The notes under the pieces: model-generated
Told to the model about the DNA's origin: nothing
The model's database searches: none
What the model saw: only the letters and a program-made list of their open reading frames with translations
Assembly: GCA_904502265.1 (NCBI GenBank)
Contig: CAJGDT010000027.1
Span: forward strand, 1 to 12,689
Length of the DNA: 12,689 nucleotides
Source of the DNA: an uncultured Barnesiella sp.
GTDB taxonomy: Bacteria; Bacteroidota; Bacteroidia; Bacteroidales; Barnesiellaceae_A
Reading direction: 5' to 3'
Program-made: the position numbers and the translations under genes
Shown: in pieces, positions 1 to 7,222 of the stretch
Position numbering within the stretch: the first letter of the stretch is position 1
Layout: each line of letters opens with the position of its first letter

Positions 1-1017
1 GCTAAACTCGCCCTTCGACACGTGAGCATATTGCAAGTTGTCCAATGCGGGGCCGCGACTACCCTCTACACCGAGGGCAAGGCCTCCTGTCTCGTGGTCG
101 GCAGTAATAATAATAAGTGTTTCGCGAGGATGACGTTTGTAGAACTCATATGCTTCGCGTATAGCCGCATCAAATTCAAGTAATTCGCCCAATAATCCCG
201 AAGGGTCATTCGAGTGTCCCATGTGGTCTATCGCACCACCTTCGGCCATCATAAAGAAACCTCGTGGATAGCGTTTGTAAAGGTAGTCGATACTGGCACG
301 CACCATGCAAGGCAGTGTCATATCGCCATTATCACCATCTACGGCGTAACCTATGCGATTTTCGGTTGTAGTATCATTGTCGAGCCACAACACGCGCGAG
401 GCATCTTGGGGCAAAGTATAGCCTTCACGACCACGCACAAGGGCATAACCGGCAGCCTCATACTCAGCAAACACATTGCCGACAGTGTGTACTCTCACGC
501 CATAAGGATCGCGGAAGTATGCACCGGCCAAGATATCGAAACCCGACGCAACACCCTGACGTGCTATTTCGTAGTAATCATGTCGTGAAGGACGCGATGC
601 ATAGAAAGCCGCAGGCGTGGCATCATCGATACACACACTACTCATAACAGCCACACCGCGACCGGCAGCCTTCATCTTCTTGGCTACCGATGTAAGCGCT
701 ACAGTATCGGCATCCATACCTATCATGCCGTTGCGTGTCTTGCTACCACAAGCAAGAGCTGTACCGGCTGCAGCCGAGTCGGTTATATCGCTATCGGCCG
801 AGTACGTAGAGACCATCCCCGCAACAGGAAAGTCGTAAAAATGCACCAGGGGCGCGAGTGAATCATTAACGACCTTGAAGTATGTACGTAGTGCTTGCAC
901 TTGTCCCATACCCATACCATCGCCAATAAAATAGAATATATACTTGGGAGTAGCAGCCCATGCGGTAGTAGCAATGAGAATACAGATTGCCACAAGAGCA
1001 TTTCTAAGAGTCTTCAT
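1..1017 (-). CDS. Secreted alkaline phosphatase (PhoA family), 3' end cut off by the window
   Basis: Metal-dependent phosphomonoesterase that releases phosphate from organic esters, probably in the periplasm. The first 339 residues are visible and the frame is open to base 1, so the C-terminus, including the last expected zinc-binding His, lies outside. Residues 1-21 (MKTLRNALVA... ending AWA-A) form a typical Sec signal peptide. Active-site elements match the E. coli PhoA pattern: D33 in IGDGMG, nucleophile S81 in TDSAAAG, D132 and T134 in DDATPA, R145 in the position of the phosphate-binding Arg, E259/D264/H268 in EGGAIDHMGH, and D307-H308 in TADHETGG. The residue after D264 is His (H265), as in many non-enteric phosphatases, where E. 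coli has Lys328. The start lies 33 bp after the menD stop with no clear promoter or terminator between them, so it may be read through from the ftsY-rimO-menF-menD unit. The exact phosphatase subtype is not certain. Confidence 0.93.
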   Translation of the reverse strand, partial: MKTLRNALVAICILIATTAWAATPKYIFYFIGDGMGMGQVQALRTYFKVVNDSLAPLVHFYDFPVAGMVSTYSADSDITDSAAAGTALACGSKTRNGMIGMDADTVALTSVAKKMKAAGRGVAVMSSVCIDDATPAAFYASRPSRHDYYEIARQGVASGFDILAGAYFRDPYGVRVHTVGNVFAEYEAAGYALVRGREGYTLPQDASRVLWLDNDTTTENRIGYAVDGDNGDMTLPCMVRASIDYLYKRYPRGFFMMAEGGAIDHMGHSNDPSGLLGELLEFDAAIREAYEFYKRHPRETLIIITADHETGGLALGVEGSRGPALDNLQYAHVSKGEFS

Positions 1018-1050
1018 ATTAACAAATTATCATTGACATTATACAATATA

Positions 1051-2736
1051 TTATCTCACACGCGCCCTGCGCATATAGCTTCGCAAGACGGTGGCATTAA
1101 CTTCGGAAGGGGTAGATATAGCCAAGATAGCGGGGCAATCGTTCTCTGCAAAGAACTGAGGCAAAACATCTTGCAAATCCTCCTCACTATCGGCATGAAA
1201 GTACTTAAATCCATGCAATTGCGCATAGCCCTCAATGGGTTGTCGGCGTTGCACCTCAAAGCACTCCTCCAGTTCGGGTAAGTCAGACGGTCCTTTAATA
1301 AAGCGGAATATTCCACCACCACCATTATCCATCACTACAATCTTGAAACGAGGTGTCGCCAAGCCGGTTGCTAAAGCCCCCGTATCATAGCCGAAACTCA
1401 TATCACCCGTAATAAGCAGATGCGTAGCCTCATCGACCATCGAAGCCCCCAACGCTGTAGAGGTAGAACCATCGATACCACTTACACCCCTATTGCAATA
1501 GGAAGCCGCTACCTGAGGTGTGTCGAAGAGTTGTGCATAGCGGATAGATGTACCATTAGATAGATGAAGGACAACACCCTGCGGAATAGCCGGCAAAAGG
1601 CTCGCAAAAGCTCGCAAATCGCACCACGGAGCCTCATCAACAATACGATTATGCAAAGCTGTTGCAATCACCTCTCGCTCACTCCACATAGCAGCATAGT
1701 ACGATGTAGTAGGTGTGCAAAGAGGCGTTATTTGAGTAAACAACGATGCAGCATCTATCTGCAATCGACGAGTGAGCGACTGCATTGTATCAATCACATG
1801 ACTCTCACTACCTACTCGCCAATGCTCGGCAGGAGTATATTGACGCAAGAACTCTTTGACCATGCGCGACACCGGTGCACCACCCAGCGTGATAAGCAAC
1901 TGAGGTGCAAAATCTGTTTTCTCGCTATTATCAATGGCCGTCAATACACGATCGATGGTAGGTATAAATGCCTCATCATGCAGGTTGGCAATACTCTCGG
2001 TAAGGACTACAACTTGAGGCAACTTAGCCATTGCGCTCAACGCCTCTTGAAGTGTAGGCGAAGGATTGGTCATAGTAACCAATATCATCACCTTTTGGGC
2101 TTGCGATATAGCCGATGCCAAGAGAGTAGCGTCGGCATGAGAAAGCCTCTGCTCAGGTCGAATATCTTCAATACAAATAGGCTTATCGGGCGCAACATCG
2201 GCTACTTCACACAGCGCACCACCCAGAGGTACATTAATGTGCACCGGAGCACTGCACGGCGTAACAGCCTGAAGCAATGCGTCGTTGACAAGGCGACGAG
2301 CATACCACAACGACGTGTCGTCGGTGTGCGTGGGCAGATGATAGGACTGCTTGACAAAAGCCCCCAAAACACCCTGCTGACGGATGGTTTGGCTATCGTC
2401 TTGGTCTATCCACTCATCGGGTCGGTCGGCCGATATAACAATCAGGGGCACATGGCGATAATAGGCCTCAGCCACAGCCGGAGCATAGTTGAGCAATGCC
2501 GTTCCTGAGGTACACACAAGAGCCACCGGCTCACCACTGCGTGTAGCCATACCCAGGGCAATAAATGCGGCAACACGCTCATCTACTACTACGTGATGCT
2601 CGATAGCCTTTTCGCGTGCAAAGGCAACCAACAATGGTGCATTGCGCGAACCCGGCGACAACACCACGCGACGCACACCATGCGACAAGCACAAGGCAAC
2701 CAATTCTCTGCAAATGGTATATGAGGTATTCTCCAT
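1051..2736 (-). CDS. menD: 2-succinyl-5-enolpyruvyl-6-hydroxy-3-cyclohexene-1-carboxylate synthase (MenD)
   Basis: Thiamine-diphosphate enzyme that joins isochorismate and 2-oxoglutarate to make SEPHCHC, the first committed step of classical menaquinone synthesis. It acts in the cytosol. The protein has 561 residues, close to the usual 550-580. Visible elements in order: SPGSRNAPL (27-35), the DER motif with E53 in the place of the ThDP-activating Glu, the SNGTSIRY region (393-400), NRGVSGIDG (415-423), the ThDP/Mg motif beginning GDMSFGYD (444-451) and NGGGGIF (471-477). An upstream in-frame ATG at 2802 would add 22 residues that overlap the menF end and do not look like MenD. The ATG at 2736 begins MENTSYTICRELV as expected for the family. 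It lies 13 bp after the menF stop, without a Shine-Dalgarno sequence, so co-transcription with menF is likely. Confidence 0.96.
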   Translation of the reverse strand: MENTSYTICRELVALCLSHGVRRVVLSPGSRNAPLLVAFAREKAIEHHVVVDERVAAFIALGMATRSGEPVALVCTSGTALLNYAPAVAEAYYRHVPLIVISADRPDEWIDQDDSQTIRQQGVLGAFVKQSYHLPTHTDDTSLWYARRLVNDALLQAVTPCSAPVHINVPLGGALCEVADVAPDKPICIEDIRPEQRLSHADATLLASAISQAQKVMILVTMTNPSPTLQEALSAMAKLPQVVVLTESIANLHDEAFIPTIDRVLTAIDNSEKTDFAPQLLITLGGAPVSRMVKEFLRQYTPAEHWRVGSESHVIDTMQSLTRRLQIDAASLFTQITPLCTPTTSYYAAMWSEREVIATALHNRIVDEAPWCDLRAFASLLPAIPQGVVLHLSNGTSIRYAQLFDTPQVAASYCNRGVSGIDGSTSTALGASMVDEATHLLITGDMSFGYDTGALATGLATPRFKIVVMDNGGGGIFRFIKGPSDLPELEECFEVQRRQPIEGYAQLHGFKYFHADSEEDLQDVLPQFFAENDCPAILAISTPSEVNATVLRSYMRRARVR

Positions 2737-2749
2737 GGCTGTTTTATAA

Positions 2750-3823
2750 TTAAAATGCCGAGAGCAAAGTTTGCGACTTGGCACAAGTTTCATTCCATTC
2801 ATCTTGCGCTACCGATTGGGCTGTCAGTCCACCTCCGACATAGAGTCGCACCGCATCGGATGTAAACTCCATACTGCGCAGGTTGACATACAGGCGGCAA
2901 CGACCGTCGGGAAACGCTTCGCCTAAGTAGCCGCCATAATATCGACGAGACAACTTCTCAATCGAGTCAATCGCACGTACAACATCGGGCATAGGCACAC
3001 CTGCCACCGCGGGTGTAGGATGTAAAAGCGACAATAATCGGTCGCGTAAGAATGGCTCATGTTGCACTGTAATATCGAAATGTGTACAAAGATGTTCGAC
3101 CTGCGCGGCCTGTTTGGTATAGGTGCGCATGGTCACTTCATCAAGGCCACACTCTTGCAATTTATCGGCTATATATCGTGTAACATACTGCTGTTCTTCA
3201 ATCTCTTTACTACCCCACTCTCCTGCAGTACCCACTTTGCGAGTACCGGCCAGCGCCATAGTGGCATAGCCTTGTGTATGCGACACCAACAACACTTCGG
3301 GCGTTGCACCTACCCAGCCACATACACCGGGATAATGCACAATAAACACATAGGCTGCGCTATACTTATTGCACAAGCGAGCAAAATATTGTGGCAAAAA
3401 AGTTTGTGTATCGCATGAGCGAGTAATTGTACGCGCGTAGACCAACTTTGAGAACTCTTGTCCGTTACGCATCATATCCACAAGCGACTCTACATCGCCT
3501 ATATAGTGGTCATAGTCGATATCCTCACCTACCAACACACGATCCTCGACATCACGCACCGGCAGTGCTTGCAGACGCTCTTTATCAGCAGGAAAAGTAT
3601 CGGGATAGATCGAGAAGGGTGTATCGGAGCTATTCATATCGAACGGCATCACCCGAAATCCGTTATCCAAACGATGCACCGGCGCAGTGTTGACTTGCGC
3701 TCCGAAACGGCACTGCTCCTCATCGGGATATCGACACACATAGAAAGGCACACTCTTCGCCAAGCAGCAAGCAATAAGCTCACTTACTTCATCAACAGTG
3801 CAATATGGCGAATGGGTGTTCAT
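2750..3823 (-). CDS. menF: Isochorismate synthase (MenF)
   Basis: Chorismate-binding enzyme that converts chorismate to isochorismate, the entry into menaquinone synthesis. It has 357 residues, a short form of the family with a reduced N-terminal part. Family motifs in order: SKLVYAR with K126 as the likely base that activates water, GATPE (172-176), LAGTRK (191-196), HPTPAVAG (268-275), IEKLSRRYYGG (288-298) and the closing EWNET (342-346), whose Glu residues fit the Mg-binding pair. Salicylate synthases and anthranilate synthase component I share this fold, but the directly following menD makes MenF the best call. The ATG starts 4 bp after the rimO stop, so translation is probably coupled to rimO. 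No Shine-Dalgarno sequence is present. Confidence 0.93.
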   Translation of the reverse strand: MNTHSPYCTVDEVSELIACCLAKSVPFYVCRYPDEEQCRFGAQVNTAPVHRLDNGFRVMPFDMNSSDTPFSIYPDTFPADKERLQALPVRDVEDRVLVGEDIDYDHYIGDVESLVDMMRNGQEFSKLVYARTITRSCDTQTFLPQYFARLCNKYSAAYVFIVHYPGVCGWVGATPEVLLVSHTQGYATMALAGTRKVGTAGEWGSKEIEEQQYVTRYIADKLQECGLDEVTMRTYTKQAAQVEHLCTHFDITVQHEPFLRDRLLSLLHPTPAVAGVPMPDVVRAIDSIEKLSRRYYGGYLGEAFPDGRCRLYVNLRSMEFTSDAVRLYVGGGLTAQSVAQDEWNETCAKSQTLLSAF

Positions 3824-3827
3824 TGTA

Positions 3828-5120
3828 TCAACATGGGCGTGCTATAAGGTCAAAAGGCAATGCCTCAACAATCTCGACATCGCAGAACGAACCGGGCTCC
3901 AACTGACGTATCTTTTCAATCAATACCTCATTATCAACCTCGGGCGAGTCATATTGTGTGCGACCCACATAATAATCGGGCTCCTCACGGTCTATAAGTA
4001 CACGTTGCACCGAGCCTCGTTTTGTAGCATTTATTTCGGCAGCTATCTCCTCTTGCACAGCCATCAGGCTATCGAGGCGACGCTGTTTGGTATCATCATC
4101 TATATCATCAGCATAGTGACGGGCTGCATAAGTACCTTCCTCCTCGCAGTAGGCAAAGGCTCCCATACGTTCAAATCGGGCATCTCGTACAAACTGCAAC
4201 AGCTCCTCAAAGTCTTGCTCAGTCTCACCGGGATGACCCACCATAAGTGTCGTGCGCAAATGTATGCCGGGAACTTCGCGACGAATGCGTTCAATGAGGT
4301 CGTATGTCTCTTGCTTCGTTACGTGGCGCAACATCTTATCGAGCATATTGTCACTGATGTGTTGCAAGGCTATATCGAGATACTTACATACATTGTCATG
4401 ACGAGCCATTACCGGCAATAGGTCGTAGGGGAACCCTGCCGGATATGCATAGTGCAGACGTATCCACTCGACACCCTCTATTTGCGCCATGTTGTCTATA
4501 AGTTGTGCCAAGCGATTCTCGCCATACAAGTCCTCGCCATAGTACGAGAGGTCTTGTGCTATAATCTGAAACTCCTTGACTCCCTCAGCTACCAGAGCAC
4601 GCACCTCATCAAGTATTTGCTCCATAGGGTACGACTGAAAACGACCGGTAATAAGAGGTATGGCGCAATAAGAGCAGAAGCGGTTGCAACCCTCAGCAAT
4701 CTTGATGTAAGCATAGTGCGACGGGGTGGTAAGTATGCGGGCAGTCGAGCAAGTAACCTCACTGTGCCCCAAATCCGACAAAAGAGTCTCCCAGTCAAAC
4801 TTTCCATAGAACTTATCAACTTCGGGAATCTCGTCGGTGAGTTCTTGTCGATAACGCTCCGACAAACAACCCATAACAAAGAGTTTGCCTATTCGGCGAC
4901 GCTTCTTAGCCTCGGCAAGTTGCAATATCATCTCGATACTCTCCTCCTTGGCATCACCTATAAACCCACAAGTATTCACTACAACAATCTCGCCCGAGAC
5001 GCGATCAGCATCGTGAAACACCTCATAACCGGCATCGGCAAAACGACGCATGAGTCGCTCCGAATCTACAAGATTCTTTGAGCAACCCAACGAAAAAATA
5101 TCGACTCTGTTGCGCTTCAT
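3828..5120 (-). CDS. rimO: Ribosomal protein uS12 methylthiotransferase (RimO)
   Basis: Radical-SAM enzyme that adds a methylthio group to a conserved aspartate of ribosomal protein uS12. The protein has 430 residues (E. coli about 440). The N-terminal MTTase domain carries the three cluster cysteines C13 (SLGCSKNLVDSE), C51 (NTCGFIGDAKEESI) and C85 (MGCLSER). The radical-SAM motif is CNRFCSYC at 145-152. The C-terminal TRAM region contains GRTQYDSPEVDNEV, typical of RimO rather than MiaB. The longer reading frame to 5189 would overlap ftsY by 68 bp. The start MKRNRVDIFSLGCSKN at 5120 lies 1 bp after the ftsY stop (TGA-T-ATG) and places the first Cys at the expected distance. Its position next to ftsY and ribosomal protein genes fits its role. 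Confidence 0.97.
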   Translation of the reverse strand: MKRNRVDIFSLGCSKNLVDSERLMRRFADAGYEVFHDADRVSGEIVVVNTCGFIGDAKEESIEMILQLAEAKKRRRIGKLFVMGCLSERYRQELTDEIPEVDKFYGKFDWETLLSDLGHSEVTCSTARILTTPSHYAYIKIAEGCNRFCSYCAIPLITGRFQSYPMEQILDEVRALVAEGVKEFQIIAQDLSYYGEDLYGENRLAQLIDNMAQIEGVEWIRLHYAYPAGFPYDLLPVMARHDNVCKYLDIALQHISDNMLDKMLRHVTKQETYDLIERIRREVPGIHLRTTLMVGHPGETEQDFEELLQFVRDARFERMGAFAYCEEEGTYAARHYADDIDDDTKQRRLDSLMAVQEEIAAEINATKRGSVQRVLIDREEPDYYVGRTQYDSPEVDNEVLIEKIRQLEPGSFCDVEIVEALPFDLIARPC

Positions 5121-5121
5121 A

Positions 5122-6075
5122 TCAATCGCCAAAGAGTGTATCAACAAAGGCTGCACGGCGGAACACTTGCAAGTCTTCCATACCCTCACCCAATCCTATA
5201 TATTTAACCGGAATCTTGAATTGGTCCGATATACCTATCACTACGCCACCCTTGGCAGTACCATCAAGTTTGGTAATAGCCAACTCATTAACCTCAGTAG
5301 CGGCGGTAAATTGCTTGGCTTGCTCAAAGGCATTCTGACCGGTCGATCCATCGAGTACCAAGAGCACTTCATGGGGCGCATCAGGCAACACCTTCGACAT
5401 TACATTCTTTATCTTGGTAAGCTCATTCATCAAACCAATCTTGTTGTGCAAGCGACCTGCTGTATCGATAATAACGACATCGGCATTATTAGCCTTGGCC
5501 GAGCTGAGTGTATCGTAAGCCACCGAAGCAGGATCGGAACCCATCTTTTGCTTAACAACGGGCACACCCACACGATCGCCCCATGCCACCAATTGCTCTA
5601 CAGCAGCAGCACGGAATGTATCGGCAGCACCGAGATATACCGAGTAGCCTTTCTTCTTATATTGATAGGCCAACTTACCGATGGTTGTAGTCTTACCCAC
5701 ACCATTCACACCTACCACCATAATAACATAGGGACGCTTGTTGGCCGGAACGGCAAAGTCATCTTCGTCATCGTCACCGGTCTCTGTGAGCAAGGCTGTA
5801 ATCTCTTCACGCAAGATACGATTAAGTTCTTTAGTACCCAGATACTTATCGCGCGAGACACGATCCTCAATGCGCTCAATAATACGCAATGTAGTATCTA
5901 CACCAACATCCGAGGTAATGAGCACCTCTTCCAAGTTGTCGAGTACTTCATCGTCAACGCGGTCTTTACCGGCTACAGCACGAGCCAGTTTCGTAAAGAC
6001 ACCCTCTTTGGTTTTAGACAAGCCCTTGTCGAGCGTCTCTTTTTTCTCTTTACTGAAGAAATTAAACCAAGCCAT
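5122..6075 (-). CDS. ftsY: Signal recognition particle receptor FtsY
   Basis: SRP-type GTPase that docks ribosome-SRP complexes at the inner membrane for co-translational insertion. The protein has 317 residues and is an N-G form: it lacks the long acidic A domain of E. coli FtsY. It starts with a short amphipathic, Lys-rich segment (MAWFNFFSKEKK), a plausible lipid-binding helix. G-domain motifs: P-loop GVNGVGKTT (122-130), DTFRAAA (152-158), DTAGR (204-208), TKLDG (268-272) and GLGEG (294-298). A short acidic stretch, DDDEDD, at 101-106 joins the N and G domains. The presence of only one NG module, and no M domain, separates it from Ffh. The gene follows a terminator and a probable promoter and leads the ftsY-rimO-menF-menD unit. 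There is no Shine-Dalgarno sequence before the ATG; the upstream sequence is A/T-rich. Confidence 0.98.
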   Translation of the reverse strand: MAWFNFFSKEKKETLDKGLSKTKEGVFTKLARAVAGKDRVDDEVLDNLEEVLITSDVGVDTTLRIIERIEDRVSRDKYLGTKELNRILREEITALLTETGDDDEDDFAVPANKRPYVIMVVGVNGVGKTTTIGKLAYQYKKKGYSVYLGAADTFRAAAVEQLVAWGDRVGVPVVKQKMGSDPASVAYDTLSSAKANNADVVIIDTAGRLHNKIGLMNELTKIKNVMSKVLPDAPHEVLLVLDGSTGQNAFEQAKQFTAATEVNELAITKLDGTAKGGVVIGISDQFKIPVKYIGLGEGMEDLQVFRRAAFVDTLFGD

Positions 6076-6132
6076 ATATCATTAATATTTAGTTATTCAA
6101 TCCATAAAGTGCGCAATGCGCCAATTATCATG

Positions 6133-6163
6133 CAAATTTACGAAAAACAGCATATAAAAAAAA
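6133..6163 (-). promoter_or_regulatory. Probable promoter for ftsY-rimO-menF-menD
   Basis: On the minus strand TAAATTTG (6140-6133) matches the Bacteroides -7 element TAnnTTTG exactly. Nineteen bases upstream lies TTTT (6163-6160), a 3-of-4 match to the -33 TTTG. The upstream half is formed by the T-run of the preceding terminator. Transcription would start near 6126, giving a leader of about 50 nt. Inferred from consensus only. Confidence 0.5.
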
Positions 6164-6192
6164 CTTCCTCACACAAAAAATGTGCAAGGAAG
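6156..6192 (-). terminator. Rho-independent terminator after the DUF4295 gene
   Basis: In minus-strand RNA a 6-bp stem (CUUCCU with AGGAAG) and a further 4-bp stem (UGUG/CACA) are separated by a 2-nt bulge and closed by a 7-nt U-rich loop. Eight U residues follow at once (6163-6156). It lies 36 bp after the DUF4295 stop and should end the rpmB-rpmG-DUF4295 transcript before ftsY. Confidence 0.82.
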
Positions 6193-6228
6193 CATTTATA
6201 ACTTGTAATATAATCTATCTAACGAAGA

Positions 6229-6381
6229 TTATGCTTTCAAAGCAGCTTCAACGTTCTCTTTGAGGATCATCTCCTCTTGGAACATATAGGCACCGGTCTT
6301 GGGCGATTTCACCACTTTGATTACTTTCGCATAAGCACGGCTATCGCCTTTTTGCAAGGTTGCAACGGTTTTCTTTGCCAT
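6229..6381 (-). CDS. DUF4295 family small basic protein, probable Bacteroidota-specific ribosomal protein
   Basis: A 50-residue, Lys-rich protein beginning MAKKTVATLQKGDSRAYAKV and containing VKSPKTGAY and a C-terminal EEMILKENVEAAL segment. This is the pattern of the DUF4295 family, found in Bacteroidota directly behind rpmB and rpmG. From memory, a DUF4295 protein was seen in a Flavobacterium ribosome structure and named bL38; I am not certain of that detail. The placement as third gene of a large-subunit operon and the size and charge fit a ribosomal component. Uniquely in this window it has a full Shine-Dalgarno sequence 7 nt before its ATG. The gene is followed by a terminator. It is distinct from bL33 and bL28; no zinc-binding cysteines are present. 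Confidence 0.93.
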   Translation of the reverse strand: MAKKTVATLQKGDSRAYAKVIKVVKSPKTGAYMFQEEMILKENVEAALKA

Positions 6382-6388
6382 GGGTCAG

Positions 6389-6397
6389 ACCTCCTTA
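6389..6397 (-). promoter_or_regulatory. Full-length Shine-Dalgarno sequence of the DUF4295 gene
   Basis: The minus strand reads TAAGGAGGT immediately after the rpmG stop codon, with 7 nt (CTGACCC) to the ATG at 6381. All nine bases pair with the canonical 16S rRNA 3' end (ACCUCCUUA). No other start codon with visible upstream sequence in the window has even a GGAGG core. This is unusual in Bacteroidota, where the anti-Shine-Dalgarno is sequestered in the ribosome. Confidence 0.9.
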
Positions 6398-6586
6398 TTA
6401 TTTAATTTCTTTGTGAACAGTTACTTTTCTGAGGATGGGGTTGTATTTCTTCAACTCCAAACGCTCTGTGGTATTTTTACGGTTTTTGGTTGTAACGTAA
6501 CGCGAAGTGCCGGGCATACCACTTGCCTTGTGCTCGGTGCACTCGAGAATTACTTGCACTCTATTACCTTTAGCTTTCTTTGCCAT
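6398..6586 (-). CDS. rpmG: Large ribosomal subunit protein bL33
   Basis: A 62-residue basic protein of the 50S subunit near the E site. It shows the bL33 signature: a start of MAKKAKGNRVQVILECTEHK, then TSRYVTTKNRKNT and the LELKKYNPILRKVTVHKE tail. The two CxxC pairs of the zinc-binding form are missing; only one Cys (C16) remains, so this is a zinc-independent (C-minus) type. The start lies 1 bp after the rpmB stop (TAA-T-ATG), so it is probably translated by coupling. The stop codon directly abuts the Shine-Dalgarno sequence of the next gene. Confidence 0.97.
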   Translation of the reverse strand: MAKKAKGNRVQVILECTEHKASGMPGTSRYVTTKNRKNTTERLELKKYNPILRKVTVHKEIK

Positions 6587-6587
6587 A

Positions 6588-6842
6588 TTAGTTCATCATT
6601 TTTATTTCGGTTAAATACCCTTTCTCGACTGCATACTTAATGGCAGCATCCAAACCCATCTTGTTGATGAGACGAAGACCGGCAGCAGAGATGTTAAGGC
6701 TGATCCAGCAGCCTTGTTCTACCCAATAGAATTTCTTGCTAAAGAGGTTAACATTGAAACGGCGTTTCGTGCGACGTTTCGAGTGCGAAACGTTATTGCC
6801 AACCATAGCTTTCTTACCAGTAATTTGACAAATCTTTGACAT
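6588..6842 (-). CDS. rpmB: Large ribosomal subunit protein bL28
   Basis: An 84-residue basic protein of the 50S subunit. It begins MSKICQITGKKAMVGNNVSH, followed by SKRRTKRRFNVNL and a C-terminal domain with SAAGLRLINKMGLDAAI, the standard bL28 layout and length. Only one Cys (C5) remains of the possible zinc site, so it is the zinc-independent form, as is the neighbouring bL33. It is the first gene of the rpmB-rpmG-DUF4295 operon. The leader is A-rich and has no Shine-Dalgarno sequence. Confidence 0.97.
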   Translation of the reverse strand: MSKICQITGKKAMVGNNVSHSKRRTKRRFNVNLFSKKFYWVEQGCWISLNISAAGLRLINKMGLDAAIKYAVEKGYLTEIKMMN

Positions 6843-6894
6843 CGCTATCTTTTCTTTTTTTAGTTTACTTTTCCAACTTTCACAAAACAGTGTG

Positions 6895-6926
6895 CAAATT
6901 TACAGCATTTTGCGTTACCGTCCAAA
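6895..6926 (-). promoter_or_regulatory. Promoter of the rpmB-rpmG-DUF4295 operon
   Basis: On the minus strand TTTG (6926-6923), a 20-nt spacer and TAAATTTG (6902-6895) match both halves of the Bacteroides sigma-ABfr consensus (-33 TTTG, -7 TAnnTTTG) exactly. The start would fall near 6888, leaving a leader of about 45 nt before rpmB. Confidence 0.75.
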
Positions 6927-6933
6927 TTTTAGA

Positions 6934-6963
6934 CCGAGAAAAAAATATTTTTTATTTTTTCGG
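6934..6963. promoter_or_regulatory. A/T-tract hairpin, possible UP-type element upstream of the rpmB promoter
   Basis: CCGA and TCGG flank runs of A and T that pair to a 9-bp stem including one G-U, then a mismatch and two more A-T pairs. It sits directly upstream of the -33 box of the rpmB promoter, where an A/T-rich RNA-polymerase contact (UP-like) element would be expected for a strong ribosomal promoter. A weak terminator role is the alternative. The function is inferred from position. Confidence 0.35.
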
Positions 6964-7062
6964 CCTATTATAGAGCATCACGACGGATTTATCAATTCGC
7001 GTAAATTTACTTACCTTTTTGTGTTTCAGGATATTATATATACCCCTAACCTTTCGGCGGTG

Positions 7063-7070
7063 CAAAGATA
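7063..7070 (-). promoter_or_regulatory. Possible distal -7 element for rpmB
   Basis: The minus strand reads TATCTTTG, an exact TAnnTTTG match in the GCAAAGATA context (plus strand) common at Bacteroidales promoters. No TTTG is found 19-21 nt upstream, so this is either a second, weaker promoter or chance. Its leader would be about 215 nt. Confidence 0.3.
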
Positions 7071-7222
7071 AGCATTTTATCGCAATAGACCATATTTTTA
7101 TATGATCTTATTGAAATATTTTTTTCATCAACCTATACATCGCATAAGACCAATTGTCACGATATCGCATCTTCAAAGAGATTTCACATGCTACATTCGC
7201 AGCAAAAATTAATTATCGTCTT

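Larger units (their letters stand above)
6843..7222. other. 380-bp A/T-rich divergent intergenic region
   Basis: This lies between rpmB (minus) and the phage-like gene (plus). It holds the rpmB promoter (6895-6926), an A/T-rich hairpin just upstream of it (6934-6963) and a second, weaker -7-like element (7063-7070). For the plus-strand gene I find no good TAnnTTTG/TTTG pair; the closest is TACCTTTT near 7012, without a -33 partner. I see no tRNA, riboswitch or coding sequence here. The frame that continues upstream of 7223 opens with a TTG at 7154 and does not look coding. Confidence 0.7.

Noticed and set aside
1564..2508. 314-codon open frame on the plus strand opposite menD
   Set aside because: It is antisense to menD, rich in Arg, Cys and Ser from reversed codons, and has no family motif or supporting start signal.
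5050..6201. 383-codon open frame on the plus strand opposite ftsY
   Set aside because: It lies wholly antisense to a certain ftsY gene and the ends of its neighbours, has no recognisable domain, and its composition is that of a reverse-strand shadow.
7083..7113. A/T-rich imperfect hairpin (CATAT-TTTT-ATATG with an outer CAATA/TATTG stem)
   Set aside because: Stems are short and almost all A-T, with a large internal loop. In a region of this composition it is expected by chance, and it has no U-tract in a useful place.
7080..7152. Two near-identical 13-mers (TCGCAATAGACCA and TCGCATAAGACCA) 60 bp apart upstream of the phage-like gene
   Set aside because: An 11-of-13 match in a 300-bp A/T-rich region is likely by chance. 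No third copy or symmetry supports an operator.
7154..7222. N-terminal extension of the phage-like gene from a TTG codon
   Set aside because: The added 23 residues do not continue the family pattern, and the ATG at 7223 gives the expected N-terminus (MKNNRIIFIG).
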